A DNA stretch of 38,662 bases, from the NCBI GenBank assembly GCA_913020435.1, contig CAJVZZ010000025.1, forward strand, positions 1-38,662, read 5' to 3'. Within the stretch, counting starts at the first letter, position 1. Each line of letters starts with the position of its first letter. Position numbers and translations under genes: made by a program. Below, one piece after another: positions 8,428-15,225 of this stretch. Origin of the DNA: an uncultured Flavobacteriales bacterium. Lineage in GTDB: Bacteria > Bacteroidota > Bacteroidia > Flavobacteriales_G > Salibacteraceae. The notes below the pieces were generated by a model. The model saw only the letters and a program-made list of their open reading frames with translations. It made no database searches and was not told the DNA's origin.

Positions 8428-8502
8428 AGTTTATATTTTGAGAGGGTAAAACTATAAAACCTCGGTTTGTGTTGGGTACTTTCACTTGTAACTTTAAGAG
8501 TT

Positions 8503-8880
8503 TTAGTGATTTTCTAAAAATTGTTTGATTTTTACTGAATTAATAGGTTTTACAAGAAAGTGGCTTACATGTGGGTTATTTAAAGCTCTTTCTTCATCTT
8601 TTTCGCTGATGCTAGACGTAAGCATTATAATCTTGGGTTGTATTGTTTTTTTGTTACTCGGCATTTCAAATAAATCTAGAAATCCCCAACCATCAAGAAT
8701 GGGCATGTTAATATCTAAGAGGACATAATTGGGTTGCACCTTTTTCACTATTTTTAGGGCATCTTCACCATCTCCTGCTGTATGAATAGCACTAAAAAAA
8801 TCACTCATTTCAAGATATTTTTTCGCAATGAGTATATCAATGTCGTTATCATCGACTAGTAAAATTGATGGTTTTTGCAT
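8503..8880 (-). CDS. Stand-alone response regulator receiver protein
   Basis: A 125-residue CheY-like receiver with no output domain. Acidic pocket Asp10/Asp11, phospho-acceptor Asp56 (LLDINMP), Thr88 (LTSS) and Lys111 (VKP) are all in place, so it should be phosphorylated normally. The insert with NKKTIQPKIIMLTSS before the Thr strand is typical of the single-domain receivers common in Bacteroidota. It is the last gene of the operon with the sensor kinase at 10001-12400. Its ATG abuts the stop of the preceding gene with no spacer. It probably acts by protein contact or as a phosphate sink or shuttle; the partner is unknown. Confidence 0.9.
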   Translation of the reverse strand: MQKPSILLVDDNDIDILIAKKYLEMSDFFSAIHTAGDGEDALKIVKKVQPNYVLLDINMPILDGWGFLDLFEMPSNKKTIQPKIIMLTSSISEKDEERALNNPHVSHFLVKPINSVKIKQFLENH

Positions 8881-9348
8881 CTATGCTGCGATCTTTTGAG
8901 TAAACTTATATTCAAAAACGGTTCGGCTCGGAACTGTTTCTATGGCATTTTCAAATTCTGTAGGAAAACAGTGCATCGGGTTATAACCTTTTGCTCCCAT
9001 TTCTAAAATTCGATTAGAATAGCTTTTTTTGATATACGCATTCAGTCCTATTTTATGAAGATCTGATTTTATGTTGAGTAACTCTGTGATGATATTTAAA
9101 TTAGTGTCAATAACAAATGAAAGTTCTATGAATATTAGACCAGATGTTTGGATTTTTTTTTGAAGATAAGAATTGATAGAACTATTAGAATGAAGCAGGA
9201 TAGAGACTGTCTGAATCTCCATAGGGAAAAGATAAAGGAGCGCAGCATTAATCGTTGTATTATATTCTGTAATAGAAATATTTTGATTTGTTACCTCCAA
9301 GTTGCCAATATTAAGGGTACTTGGTATAAAATGAAATTGGTGAATCAC
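8881..9348 (-). CDS. Uncharacterised 155-residue protein in a two-component operon
   Basis: The frame begins with GTG at 9348, directly behind an in-frame TAG. An internal ATG (residue 43, MEIQTVS) is an alternative start. No signal peptide or membrane segment. Residues ~43-135 look like alternating strands and helices: a strand (QTVSILLHS), a strand FIELSFVID, a helix NIITELLNIKSDLHKIG, a strand LNAYIKK and a helix ending EMGAKGYNP. The order and spacing loosely recall a STAS domain (anti-sigma-antagonist type) or a receiver without its Asp; this is a guess from pattern only. It sits between a NarL-type regulator and a lone receiver, 26 and 0 bases apart, so it very likely belongs to the same signalling pathway. 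Confidence 0.65.
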   Translation of the reverse strand: MIHQFHFIPSTLNIGNLEVTNQNISITEYNTTINAALLYLFPMEIQTVSILLHSNSSINSYLQKKIQTSGLIFIELSFVIDTNLNIITELLNIKSDLHKIGLNAYIKKSYSNRILEMGAKGYNPMHCFPTEFENAIETVPSRTVFEYKFTQKIAA

Positions 9349-9358
9349 CTAATTTATT

Positions 9359-9375
9359 GTAGGTAAATTACCTAC
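9359..9375. promoter_or_regulatory. 17-bp perfect palindrome between regulator and unknown gene
   Basis: GTAGGTAAATTACCTAC has two perfect 8-base arms around one central base. It overlaps the TAG of the NarL-type regulator and lies ten bases upstream of the GTG of the 155-residue protein. No T-run follows on either strand, so it is not a typical terminator. It could be an operator or a small RNA hairpin that tunes translation of the downstream gene. Confidence 0.4.
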
Positions 9376-10004
9376 TAGTTCAACTGTTCTTTTATTGCAT
9401 ATTTTATTAAGCTGGGTAAATTTTTAGAGTTGGTTTTCGCGAGCAAGTTTCTTTTGTGAGCGTCAACGGTTCGAAGACTGATATGTAGTTTTTCAGCAAT
9501 TTCTTTATTTGAAAACTCGTCTAGAATCAGCTTTAAAACTTCATGTTCTCGATCTGTTAAGCTTGCTTTTTTGTTCTTTTCAATCCCTTCGTTTGATAGT
9601 AATTGATCCAACACTACAGGAGAAAAATATTTGCCTCCTTCTTGAATTTTTTGAATGCTTTTGTAAATTTCCTCTAAACCAGAAGTCTTGATAATGTATC
9701 CATCACAATTTGCAGCTTTTGCCTTGAAGAAATAATGAGGACTGCTGTGCATAGAAAGAAATATTACCTTGACAGAAGGATATAGAGCTTTGATTTTTTT
9801 GCAAGTAGTTAAACCATCCATTTCTGGCATATTTATATCTAAAAGAATCACTTCAGGCAATCGCGATTCCAGCGCAGAAAGCAACAATTCACCATTTTCA
9901 AAAGTTTCAATGGATGCAACGCTAGGATGGTTCATTAAGGAGTTTTGCAGACTTTCTCTAAGAATTGCGTGGTCATCAGTTATGAAAAGACATATTTTTT
10001 TCAC
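9375..10004 (-). CDS. NarL/FixJ-family response regulator (REC + LuxR-type HTH)
   Basis: A 209-residue transcription regulator. The receiver (about residues 4-120) has Asp10/Asp11, phospho-Asp56 (LLDINMP), Ser84 and Lys106. The LuxR-type HTH (about 146-207) contains LTDREHEVLKLI, FSNKEIAEKLHIS and LRTVDAHKRNLLAK. It starts with GTG at 10004 in a GTGA overlap with the stop of the kinase gene, so the two are translationally coupled and form the cognate pair. The HisKA_3 kinase type next door is the usual partner of this regulator class. DNA targets are unknown. Confidence 0.94.
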   Translation of the reverse strand: MKKICLFITDDHAILRESLQNSLMNHPSVASIETFENGELLLSALESRLPEVILLDINMPEMDGLTTCKKIKALYPSVKVIFLSMHSSPHYFFKAKAANCDGYIIKTSGLEEIYKSIQKIQEGGKYFSPVVLDQLLSNEGIEKNKKASLTDREHEVLKLILDEFSNKEIAEKLHISLRTVDAHKRNLLAKTNSKNLPSLIKYAIKEQLN

Positions 10005-12400
10005 CCTAAGCGTTGTTTTTTGATGGCTATCGAAATCATAGTTCCTTCATTTAATTTACTGTCTATAATGACATTGGCACCAATATATTCTCCACGATTG
10101 AGAATACTATGCAGACCAAAACTTTTACTTTCTAGCGTTTTCTGTTTGTCAAAGCCTTTGCCATTATCCTCTATAGAAAGTGTAATGATTTCATTAAATA
10201 ATAATAGCTGTACCGAAATCTTTGTCGATTCTGAATACTTTAATGCATTGTTGATCGCTTCTTGGGCAATTCGGTAAAAGTTTAGTGCAATCGATTTAGG
10301 GATTTTAATTTTAGATAAATTACTGTTGAATTCTATCTGTACCTTACTCAGTTTATTTAAGTCTAGTATCAATTGTTCTAAGGTTTCATCTAATTCGATA
10401 TCACTAATAGATTTTGGAATTAGATTATGGGATAGGTTTCTGCACTCGTCTAAACCAAGGTTTAGAAATTTACGCGCGTTCATCAAACCAACATACTTTT
10501 CTTCTTCTTTATCTCCTAAAAAACCATCTAAATAAAGCTGTGCTGCTGTTAAGTTTTGCCCCAATCCATCGTGCAATTCTTTTGCAATTCTTTCACGTTC
10601 ATGATCTTCTGCTTGCAATATTGCTTGAATATTTTGGCGTTCCTTTTTAACCCTTTTAGAAATGTCTTTTAAAGTATACAATAAGTGATTAGCGGATTTA
10701 TCATCTCTGATAATGGGCTCTATTGTAACCTCCATATTAACACTGAACGCATTCACCGTAAAAGTGATTTCAAAGGTAACTGCTTGTTTAGTGTCTATTA
10801 CATTCGCAGTGGCGCTTAATTTTTCCTCAATTGATTCAGCATCAGAGAGGGGGAAATCGGTTACGATACTTATGAGGTTTTTCTCAATAAAGTGATCTTT
10901 GTTAAGATTTAATCCAAAATTGAAATTGATTAAGTCGAGAGCCTGGTTGATTGATTTTACTATAATCTGTCCGTCTTGCTCAACCTTACAAAGCACAACT
11001 AAATCCAAAGCTTTAGTAAAAACTAAATCTAATAGTTTGTCCTTTTCATCAATATTCACTTTGTGTGATTTTTTAGTTTCTTCATGTTTTTCTTTAAGCA
11101 ACCTTTTGTGCTCCTCCAATTCCTTTTGACGAGCCTTCATTTGACGAATAGCCATAAACAGCATTGCTCCAAGCATAAAAAGAGCAAAAATGAGCATTAT
11201 ACCAATTTTTTCTGTTTTTGAGCGAGCTGTTATTTCTACTGTTTTTTCGTCGTTTTCTAGTGTAACCTGATCTTTCACTAGTGTAACTTCTTCAAATGCA
11301 GTTTGTAACTTGATATTGCGTAAAATATTTAATCCTGTTTCCTGAATTATGGCATTGTCAATGGAGTCGAGTCTTAATGCCAAAGAATAGGCGTTTGGTA
11401 GATTTAGCTTAGTTGATGCCAATAAAGTAATGTTTATTGCCTGTTTTTGTCGGTATAAGTTTTTGTTTTCTTTTAGAATTTCATTAGCCAACTGAGCATA
11501 AATTAGAGATTTTTGATGCTGATTACCGGCTAAAAATACTTTAGCAAGAAGTAGATATTGACGCGCAACAGTTTGACTTTTATTAGAGCCAATAAGGGCT
11601 TTTTCAGCTGTAAAGACTCCTTTATTACCTTCTTTTTTATTTCCATACAGATACTGGTAATAAGCCATAAAAAGTACGATTTCGATATAGTCTGTAGATG
11701 TTGTGCAAATTCCAATTGCTTCAAGCTTTTTAAAGTATTTATTGGACGAATACAGTTTGTTTTGCTCAAGTGAATTGAACAATAAACCAGCATAGATTGA
11801 GCACTCCTGTGAACTAAAATTTAAAGTCGATAGTGCTTTGTTATAAAAGTCGTTTGATAAATCATATAAGCCCACTTCAGCCAAAGTAAAAGCAGTATTT
11901 ACTGCTGTTGTAGTAAGATGTTTCCCCGAATAGTCTGGCATAGAGGATATAGAGTCTGCTTTAAAAAAGTGGTTTAGTGAGTTTATTAAATTACCATCTA
12001 CATAATATAGACGACCAATGTTGTTTTCAACGGCAACTATTGCTTCTAAAGCTCCAATCTTATTAAAATTAGTTGCAGCTTGGTTAAGAAATGTAAGAGC
12101 AATATCACCTTCCCTATTTTTTTTATAAAGAATTCCAAGAATGTTTTGGCAACTTGCAATACTCCTAGTGTCCTTTGATATCTGAGCTACAGCGTACATT
12201 TCATTTGCAAGGTCGAGCGCTTGAGGCATATCAGTGTCTGCAAACGAAGGGATAAGCTGAATTCCAATAGAAATTTTTGAAGTATCTTGAATTTGATTAA
12301 AAATGGCCAAAAGACTATCTTGAGAATTACTGGCATAGACTGTTGGGGCCAATGTTAGCAACACAACCAAATTCAAAATAATAGAAAATATACTTTTCAT
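10001..12400 (-). CDS. TPR-containing sensor histidine kinase (HisKA_3/NarX-type)
   Basis: A 799-residue kinase. A signal peptide (about 1-24) is followed by an extracytoplasmic TPR-like helical sensor (about 60-350), a single membrane helix (about 399-417), a coiled-coil (about 420-455), a PAS-like segment (about 455-580), HisKA_3 with His610 in KELHDGLGQN, and an HATPase domain with N box EAINNALKYS (714-723), G1 box DNGKGF (745-750) and G2 region FGLHSI. All catalytic motifs are intact. It heads the operon kinase-NarL regulator-unknown-receiver. Its ATG lies seven bases behind a perfect TAnnTTTG promoter box (12408-12415), which implies a leaderless message. The ligand is unknown. Confidence 0.94.
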   Translation of the reverse strand: MKSIFSIILNLVVLLTLAPTVYASNSQDSLLAIFNQIQDTSKISIGIQLIPSFADTDMPQALDLANEMYAVAQISKDTRSIASCQNILGILYKKNREGDIALTFLNQAATNFNKIGALEAIVAVENNIGRLYYVDGNLINSLNHFFKADSISSMPDYSGKHLTTTAVNTAFTLAEVGLYDLSNDFYNKALSTLNFSSQECSIYAGLLFNSLEQNKLYSSNKYFKKLEAIGICTTSTDYIEIVLFMAYYQYLYGNKKEGNKGVFTAEKALIGSNKSQTVARQYLLLAKVFLAGNQHQKSLIYAQLANEILKENKNLYRQKQAINITLLASTKLNLPNAYSLALRLDSIDNAIIQETGLNILRNIKLQTAFEEVTLVKDQVTLENDEKTVEITARSKTEKIGIMLIFALFMLGAMLFMAIRQMKARQKELEEHKRLLKEKHEETKKSHKVNIDEKDKLLDLVFTKALDLVVLCKVEQDGQIIVKSINQALDLINFNFGLNLNKDHFIEKNLISIVTDFPLSDAESIEEKLSATANVIDTKQAVTFEITFTVNAFSVNMEVTIEPIIRDDKSANHLLYTLKDISKRVKKERQNIQAILQAEDHERERIAKELHDGLGQNLTAAQLYLDGFLGDKEEEKYVGLMNARKFLNLGLDECRNLSHNLIPKSISDIELDETLEQLILDLNKLSKVQIEFNSNLSKIKIPKSIALNFYRIAQEAINNALKYSESTKISVQLLLFNEIITLSIEDNGKGFDKQKTLESKSFGLHSILNRGEYIGANVIIDSKLNEGTMISIAIKKQRLG

Positions 12401-12407
12401 AGTGTAT

Positions 12408-12415
12408 CAAAATTA
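12408..12415 (-). promoter_or_regulatory. Bacteroidota -7 promoter element for the sensor-kinase operon
   Basis: Reads TAATTTTG on the minus strand, a perfect TAnnTTTG. The last G is followed by seven bases and then the ATG at 12400, so transcription should begin at or next to the start codon. A clear TTG at the -33 position is not seen. Confidence 0.55.
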
Positions 12416-12480
12416 AACTATAACACTATTAAAGAAGGGATAATACCCTATTAAAAGCGATTACAAATAAGTCATTTGTT

Positions 12481-12488
12481 TACTTTTG
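12481..12488 (+). promoter_or_regulatory. Bacteroidota -7 promoter element for the hpt operon
   Basis: TACTTTTG, a perfect TAnnTTTG, ends six bases before the ATG at 12495. It overlaps an in-frame TTG at 12486, which therefore cannot be the start. No good TTG is seen at -33. It is divergent to the kinase promoter 66 bases away. Confidence 0.6.
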
Positions 12489-12494
12489 CAGGCG

Positions 12495-13034
12495 ATGCAA
12501 GAAATACAGATTCATAATTCCACATTTGAAAGCTATCTTACTGAAAATGAAATAGATTCATCTGTTCAGAAGATTGCAGTCGCTATAAATTCTGAATATC
12601 AAGATCGCCATGTTTTGTTTATTGCTGTTTTGAATGGTTCTTTTATGTTTTGTTCCGATTTATTAAAAAAGATCACTGTTTCATGTGCAGTTTCATTTGT
12701 GAAAATGCAATCCTATGAAGGTCAGGAAACTACGGGAAAAGTAAGTGAGCTGATTGGTCTTTCCGAAGATTTGAATGGTGTTGATGTAGTAATAGTGGAG
12801 GATATTGTTGATACAGGAAACACACTAGAAAAGTTATATGCACTATTGAATGATAAATCGGTCAATTCAATAAAAACAGCAACATTGCTTTACAAACCCG
12901 AAGCATATAAAAAGAATTTGCCAATTGATTTTGTTGGGATAGAAATTCCCAATGAATTCGTATTAGGTTACGGATTAGATTATGATGGACTCGGACGAAA
13001 TCTGAGTAAAATATATAAATTGAAAAAGCACTAG
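12495..13034 (+). CDS. hpt: Hypoxanthine phosphoribosyltransferase
   Basis: A 179-residue cytoplasmic purine-salvage enzyme that joins hypoxanthine or guanine to PRPP, giving IMP or GMP. The PRPP-binding loop is VVIVEDIVDTGNTL (about 98-111). The flexible catalytic loop carries SYEGQETTGKV (about 73-83) and the base pocket FVGIEIPNEFVLGYGLDYD. ATG 12495 is chosen over TTG 12486 because the TTG lies inside the promoter's -7 box. Adenylate kinase follows after two bases, and the hpt-adk-obg order is a purine/GTP-linked operon I know from related Bacteroidota. Transcript probably leaderless. Confidence 0.95.
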   Translation: MQEIQIHNSTFESYLTENEIDSSVQKIAVAINSEYQDRHVLFIAVLNGSFMFCSDLLKKITVSCAVSFVKMQSYEGQETTGKVSELIGLSEDLNGVDVVIVEDIVDTGNTLEKLYALLNDKSVNSIKTATLLYKPEAYKKNLPIDFVGIEIPNEFVLGYGLDYDGLGRNLSKIYKLKKH

Positions 13035-13036
13035 TT

Positions 13037-13606
13037 ATGTTGAATCTAGTATTATTTGGACCTCCAGGAGCCGGTAAAGGAACCCAATCTGAATTACTAA
13101 AAAAACAGTATGATTTGGTTCATATTTCTACTGGAGATGTTTTTCGAGCGCTGGATGAAAATTCTGATTTGGCTCAGTTAGCAAAAAGTTATGCCGATAA
13201 AGGAAACTTGGTTCCAGATGAAATTACCATACAAATATTAGAGTCTGAGGTTCAGAAGCATACTGATATTAACGGTGTTATTTATGATGGGTTTCCAAGA
13301 ACAACTGATCAAGCTGTTGCCTTAGACAAATTCTTGGATAAAAAAGATACAGCAGTCACTATGATGCTTTCTTTGATTGTTCCAGAAGATGAGTTGAAAG
13401 AGCGTTTGCTTGAAAGAGCTAAGGTTTCAGGTAGGGCAGATGATGCTAAGCCAGAAATTATTAAAACAAGAATTGCCAATTATAATAAAAGTACTGCTCC
13501 AGTAGCAGAGTTTTATAAAAACCAAAATAAGTTGGTAGAAATTAATGGTGTCGGAACAATTGAAGAAATTTTTGACCGATTAACACAAGCGATTAACGCA
13601 CGATAA
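13037..13606 (+). CDS. adk: Adenylate kinase
   Basis: A 189-residue enzyme interconverting ATP + AMP and 2 ADP in the cytoplasm. The P-loop is [10 protein letters not shown] (8-17), followed by HISTGDVFR in the AMP site and [11 protein letters not shown] (about 80-90). The LID is the short form without zinc-binding cysteines ([20 protein letters not shown]), which explains the modest length. Two bases separate it from hpt and five from obg, so it is mid-operon. Confidence 0.96.
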   Translation: MLNLVLFGPPGAGKGTQSELLKKQYDLVHISTGDVFRALDENSDLAQLAKSYADKGNLVPDEITIQILESEVQKHTDINGVIYDGFPRTTDQAVALDKFLDKKDTAVTMMLSLIVPEDELKERLLERAKVSGRADDAKPEIIKTRIANYNKSTAPVAEFYKNQNKLVEINGVGTIEEIFDRLTQAINAR

Positions 13607-13611
13607 AACGA

Positions 13612-14625
13612 ATGTCATTTAACCGAAAAATTGTTTCCTCGAACTTTGTTGATTACGTAAAAGTGTGCGCCAAATCTGGTGATGGTGGAAGTGGGTCTGC
13701 CCATTTACGTCGTGAAAAGTATGTTCCAAAAGGCGGTCCCGATGGAGGTGACGGTGGAAGAGGGGGACATGTTATTATTCGCGGAAATGTGCAAATGTGG
13801 ACGTTGCTCCCTCTTAAATATCGCAAGCATGTAAGAGCTACCGATGGTGACAACGGACAAAAACAACGTGCATCTGGAAAACAGGGGGAAGACATGTACA
13901 TGGATGTGCCGCTTGGTACTATTATTCGAGACCCAGAAACGGACGAACAGCTTGTTGAAATAACAGAAGACGGACAAGAATATATACTCTCTAAAGGTGG
14001 ACGCGGTGGTCTAGGAAACTGGAACTTCAAAACATCAGTTAATCAAACACCTAGATACGCTCAAGATGGAGAGGAAGGAACCGAACACTGGAGAGTTCTT
14101 GAATTAAAAGTATTAGCCGATGTTGGTTTGGTGGGATTTCCTAACGCTGGAAAATCTACTCTTTTGTCAGTTGTCTCAGCTGCAAAACCAGAAATTGCAA
14201 ATTATCAGTTTACTACGCTAGTACCTAACCTAGGTATTGTGAAATATCGTGAGCATAAGAGTTTTGTCATGGCCGATATTCCAGGAATAATTGAAGGTGC
14301 GGCTGAAGGTAAAGGTCTCGGAGTTCGATTTCTGAGACATATAGAACGAAATTCGGTATTGCTATTTTTAGTTCCTGCAGATGCTGATGATATCCAAGCG
14401 GAATATAATATCCTTCTTGAAGAACTAAGGAAGTATAATCCAGAATTAATGGATAAGGAACGCGTCTTAGCGATTTCTAAAAGTGATATGCTCGATCAAG
14501 AACTTCGAGCTGAAATTACTAAAGATCTTAATATGGATATTGAGTGGATGTTCATATCATCAGTGGTCCAAGAAGGGCTTATGGAACTTAAGGATTTGCT
14601 TTGGAGCAAATTTGACGTAGACTAA
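13612..14625 (+). CDS. obg: GTPase Obg/CgtA
   Basis: A 337-residue ribosome-associated GTPase. The glycine-rich Obg domain (about 10-165, with [19 protein letters not shown] and GGRGGLGN) precedes the G domain: G1 GFPNAGKS (175-182), G2 TTLVPNLG, G3 DIPG (222-225), G4 SKSD (289-292) and G5 ISS (315-317). G4 has Ser in place of the usual Asn of NKxD. It acts in 50S assembly and the stress response and is usually essential. It lacks the C-terminal OCT extension found in some firmicute or actinobacterial versions. Third gene of the hpt operon; a PAP2 phosphatase gene follows after 27 bases. Confidence 0.96.
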   Translation: MSFNRKIVSSNFVDYVKVCAKSGDGGSGSAHLRREKYVPKGGPDGGDGGRGGHVIIRGNVQMWTLLPLKYRKHVRATDGDNGQKQRASGKQGEDMYMDVPLGTIIRDPETDEQLVEITEDGQEYILSKGGRGGLGNWNFKTSVNQTPRYAQDGEEGTEHWRVLELKVLADVGLVGFPNAGKSTLLSVVSAAKPEIANYQFTTLVPNLGIVKYREHKSFVMADIPGIIEGAAEGKGLGVRFLRHIERNSVLLFLVPADADDIQAEYNILLEELRKYNPELMDKERVLAISKSDMLDQELRAEITKDLNMDIEWMFISSVVQEGLMELKDLLWSKFDVD

Positions 14626-14652
14626 TCCATCTTAATTCCTTTTCTTTGAGTT

Positions 14653-15216
14653 ATGCTTGAGTATCTGGAGCAACTTGATGTTGCACTGTTTCTAATATTG
14701 AACGGATTGCATTCTAGTTTTTGGGATGTAGTGATGTACTGGTTTTCTGAGGAAGTTACTTGGGTTCCTCTTTATGCTATTCTATTATTTGGGCTTTACA
14801 AAAAATACGGTTGGAAAGCATTATTACCCATTATTGTTGGGGTTGTGTTAACCATAACCCTTACTGATCAACTTTCTGTCAAAGCTTTTAAAGAAGTATT
14901 TGTCCGTTTTCGGCCTTGTCATAATATGGAGCTTCAGCATCTGGTGCACTTGGTCAAAAACCATTGTGGAGGACAGTATGGCTTTGTCTCCAGTCATGCA
15001 GCAAATACCTTTGGTCTAGCCAGTTTTTTGTGTTTACTTTTTTCAAGTAATAAGTTAGGTTTTGGTTTATTCATTTGGGCAACAACTGTTGCTTACAGCA
15101 GAATTTATCTTGGTGTTCATTATCCAGCAGATATTTTTGTAGGTGCGCTACTGGGCATGTCTTTAGGGGCATTAACTGGAAAGAGTACTAGATGGGCGAT
15201 TAAGAAATTCGCTTAA
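14653..15216 (+). CDS. PAP2-family membrane phosphatase
   Basis: A 187-residue integral membrane protein with about five to six membrane segments and the three phosphatase motifs: K80-x6-R87-P88 (KEVFVRFRP), SSHA (113-116, PSGH equivalent) and S149-R150-x5-H156-x3-D160 (SRIYLGVHYPAD). Family members dephosphorylate undecaprenyl pyrophosphate, phosphatidic acid or phosphatidylglycerol phosphate on the outer face of the inner membrane; the exact substrate cannot be read here. It likely belongs to the hpt-adk-obg operon. The convergent gene ends only nine bases further on, without a visible terminator. Confidence 0.9.
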   Translation: MLEYLEQLDVALFLILNGLHSSFWDVVMYWFSEEVTWVPLYAILLFGLYKKYGWKALLPIIVGVVLTITLTDQLSVKAFKEVFVRFRPCHNMELQHLVHLVKNHCGGQYGFVSSHAANTFGLASFLCLLFSSNKLGFGLFIWATTVAYSRIYLGVHYPADIFVGALLGMSLGALTGKSTRWAIKKFA

Positions 15217-15225
15217 GGAACCAAA

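Noticed and set aside
12486-12494. TTG at 12486 as start of hpt (three extra residues)
   Set aside because: It lies inside a perfect TAnnTTTG promoter box, so it would not be transcribed; ATG 12495 gives the normal family N-terminus.
13653-14030. 125-codon minus-strand ORF inside obg
   Set aside because: Pro/Ser-rich shadow of the Gly-rich Obg domain on the other strand; no independent coding signal.
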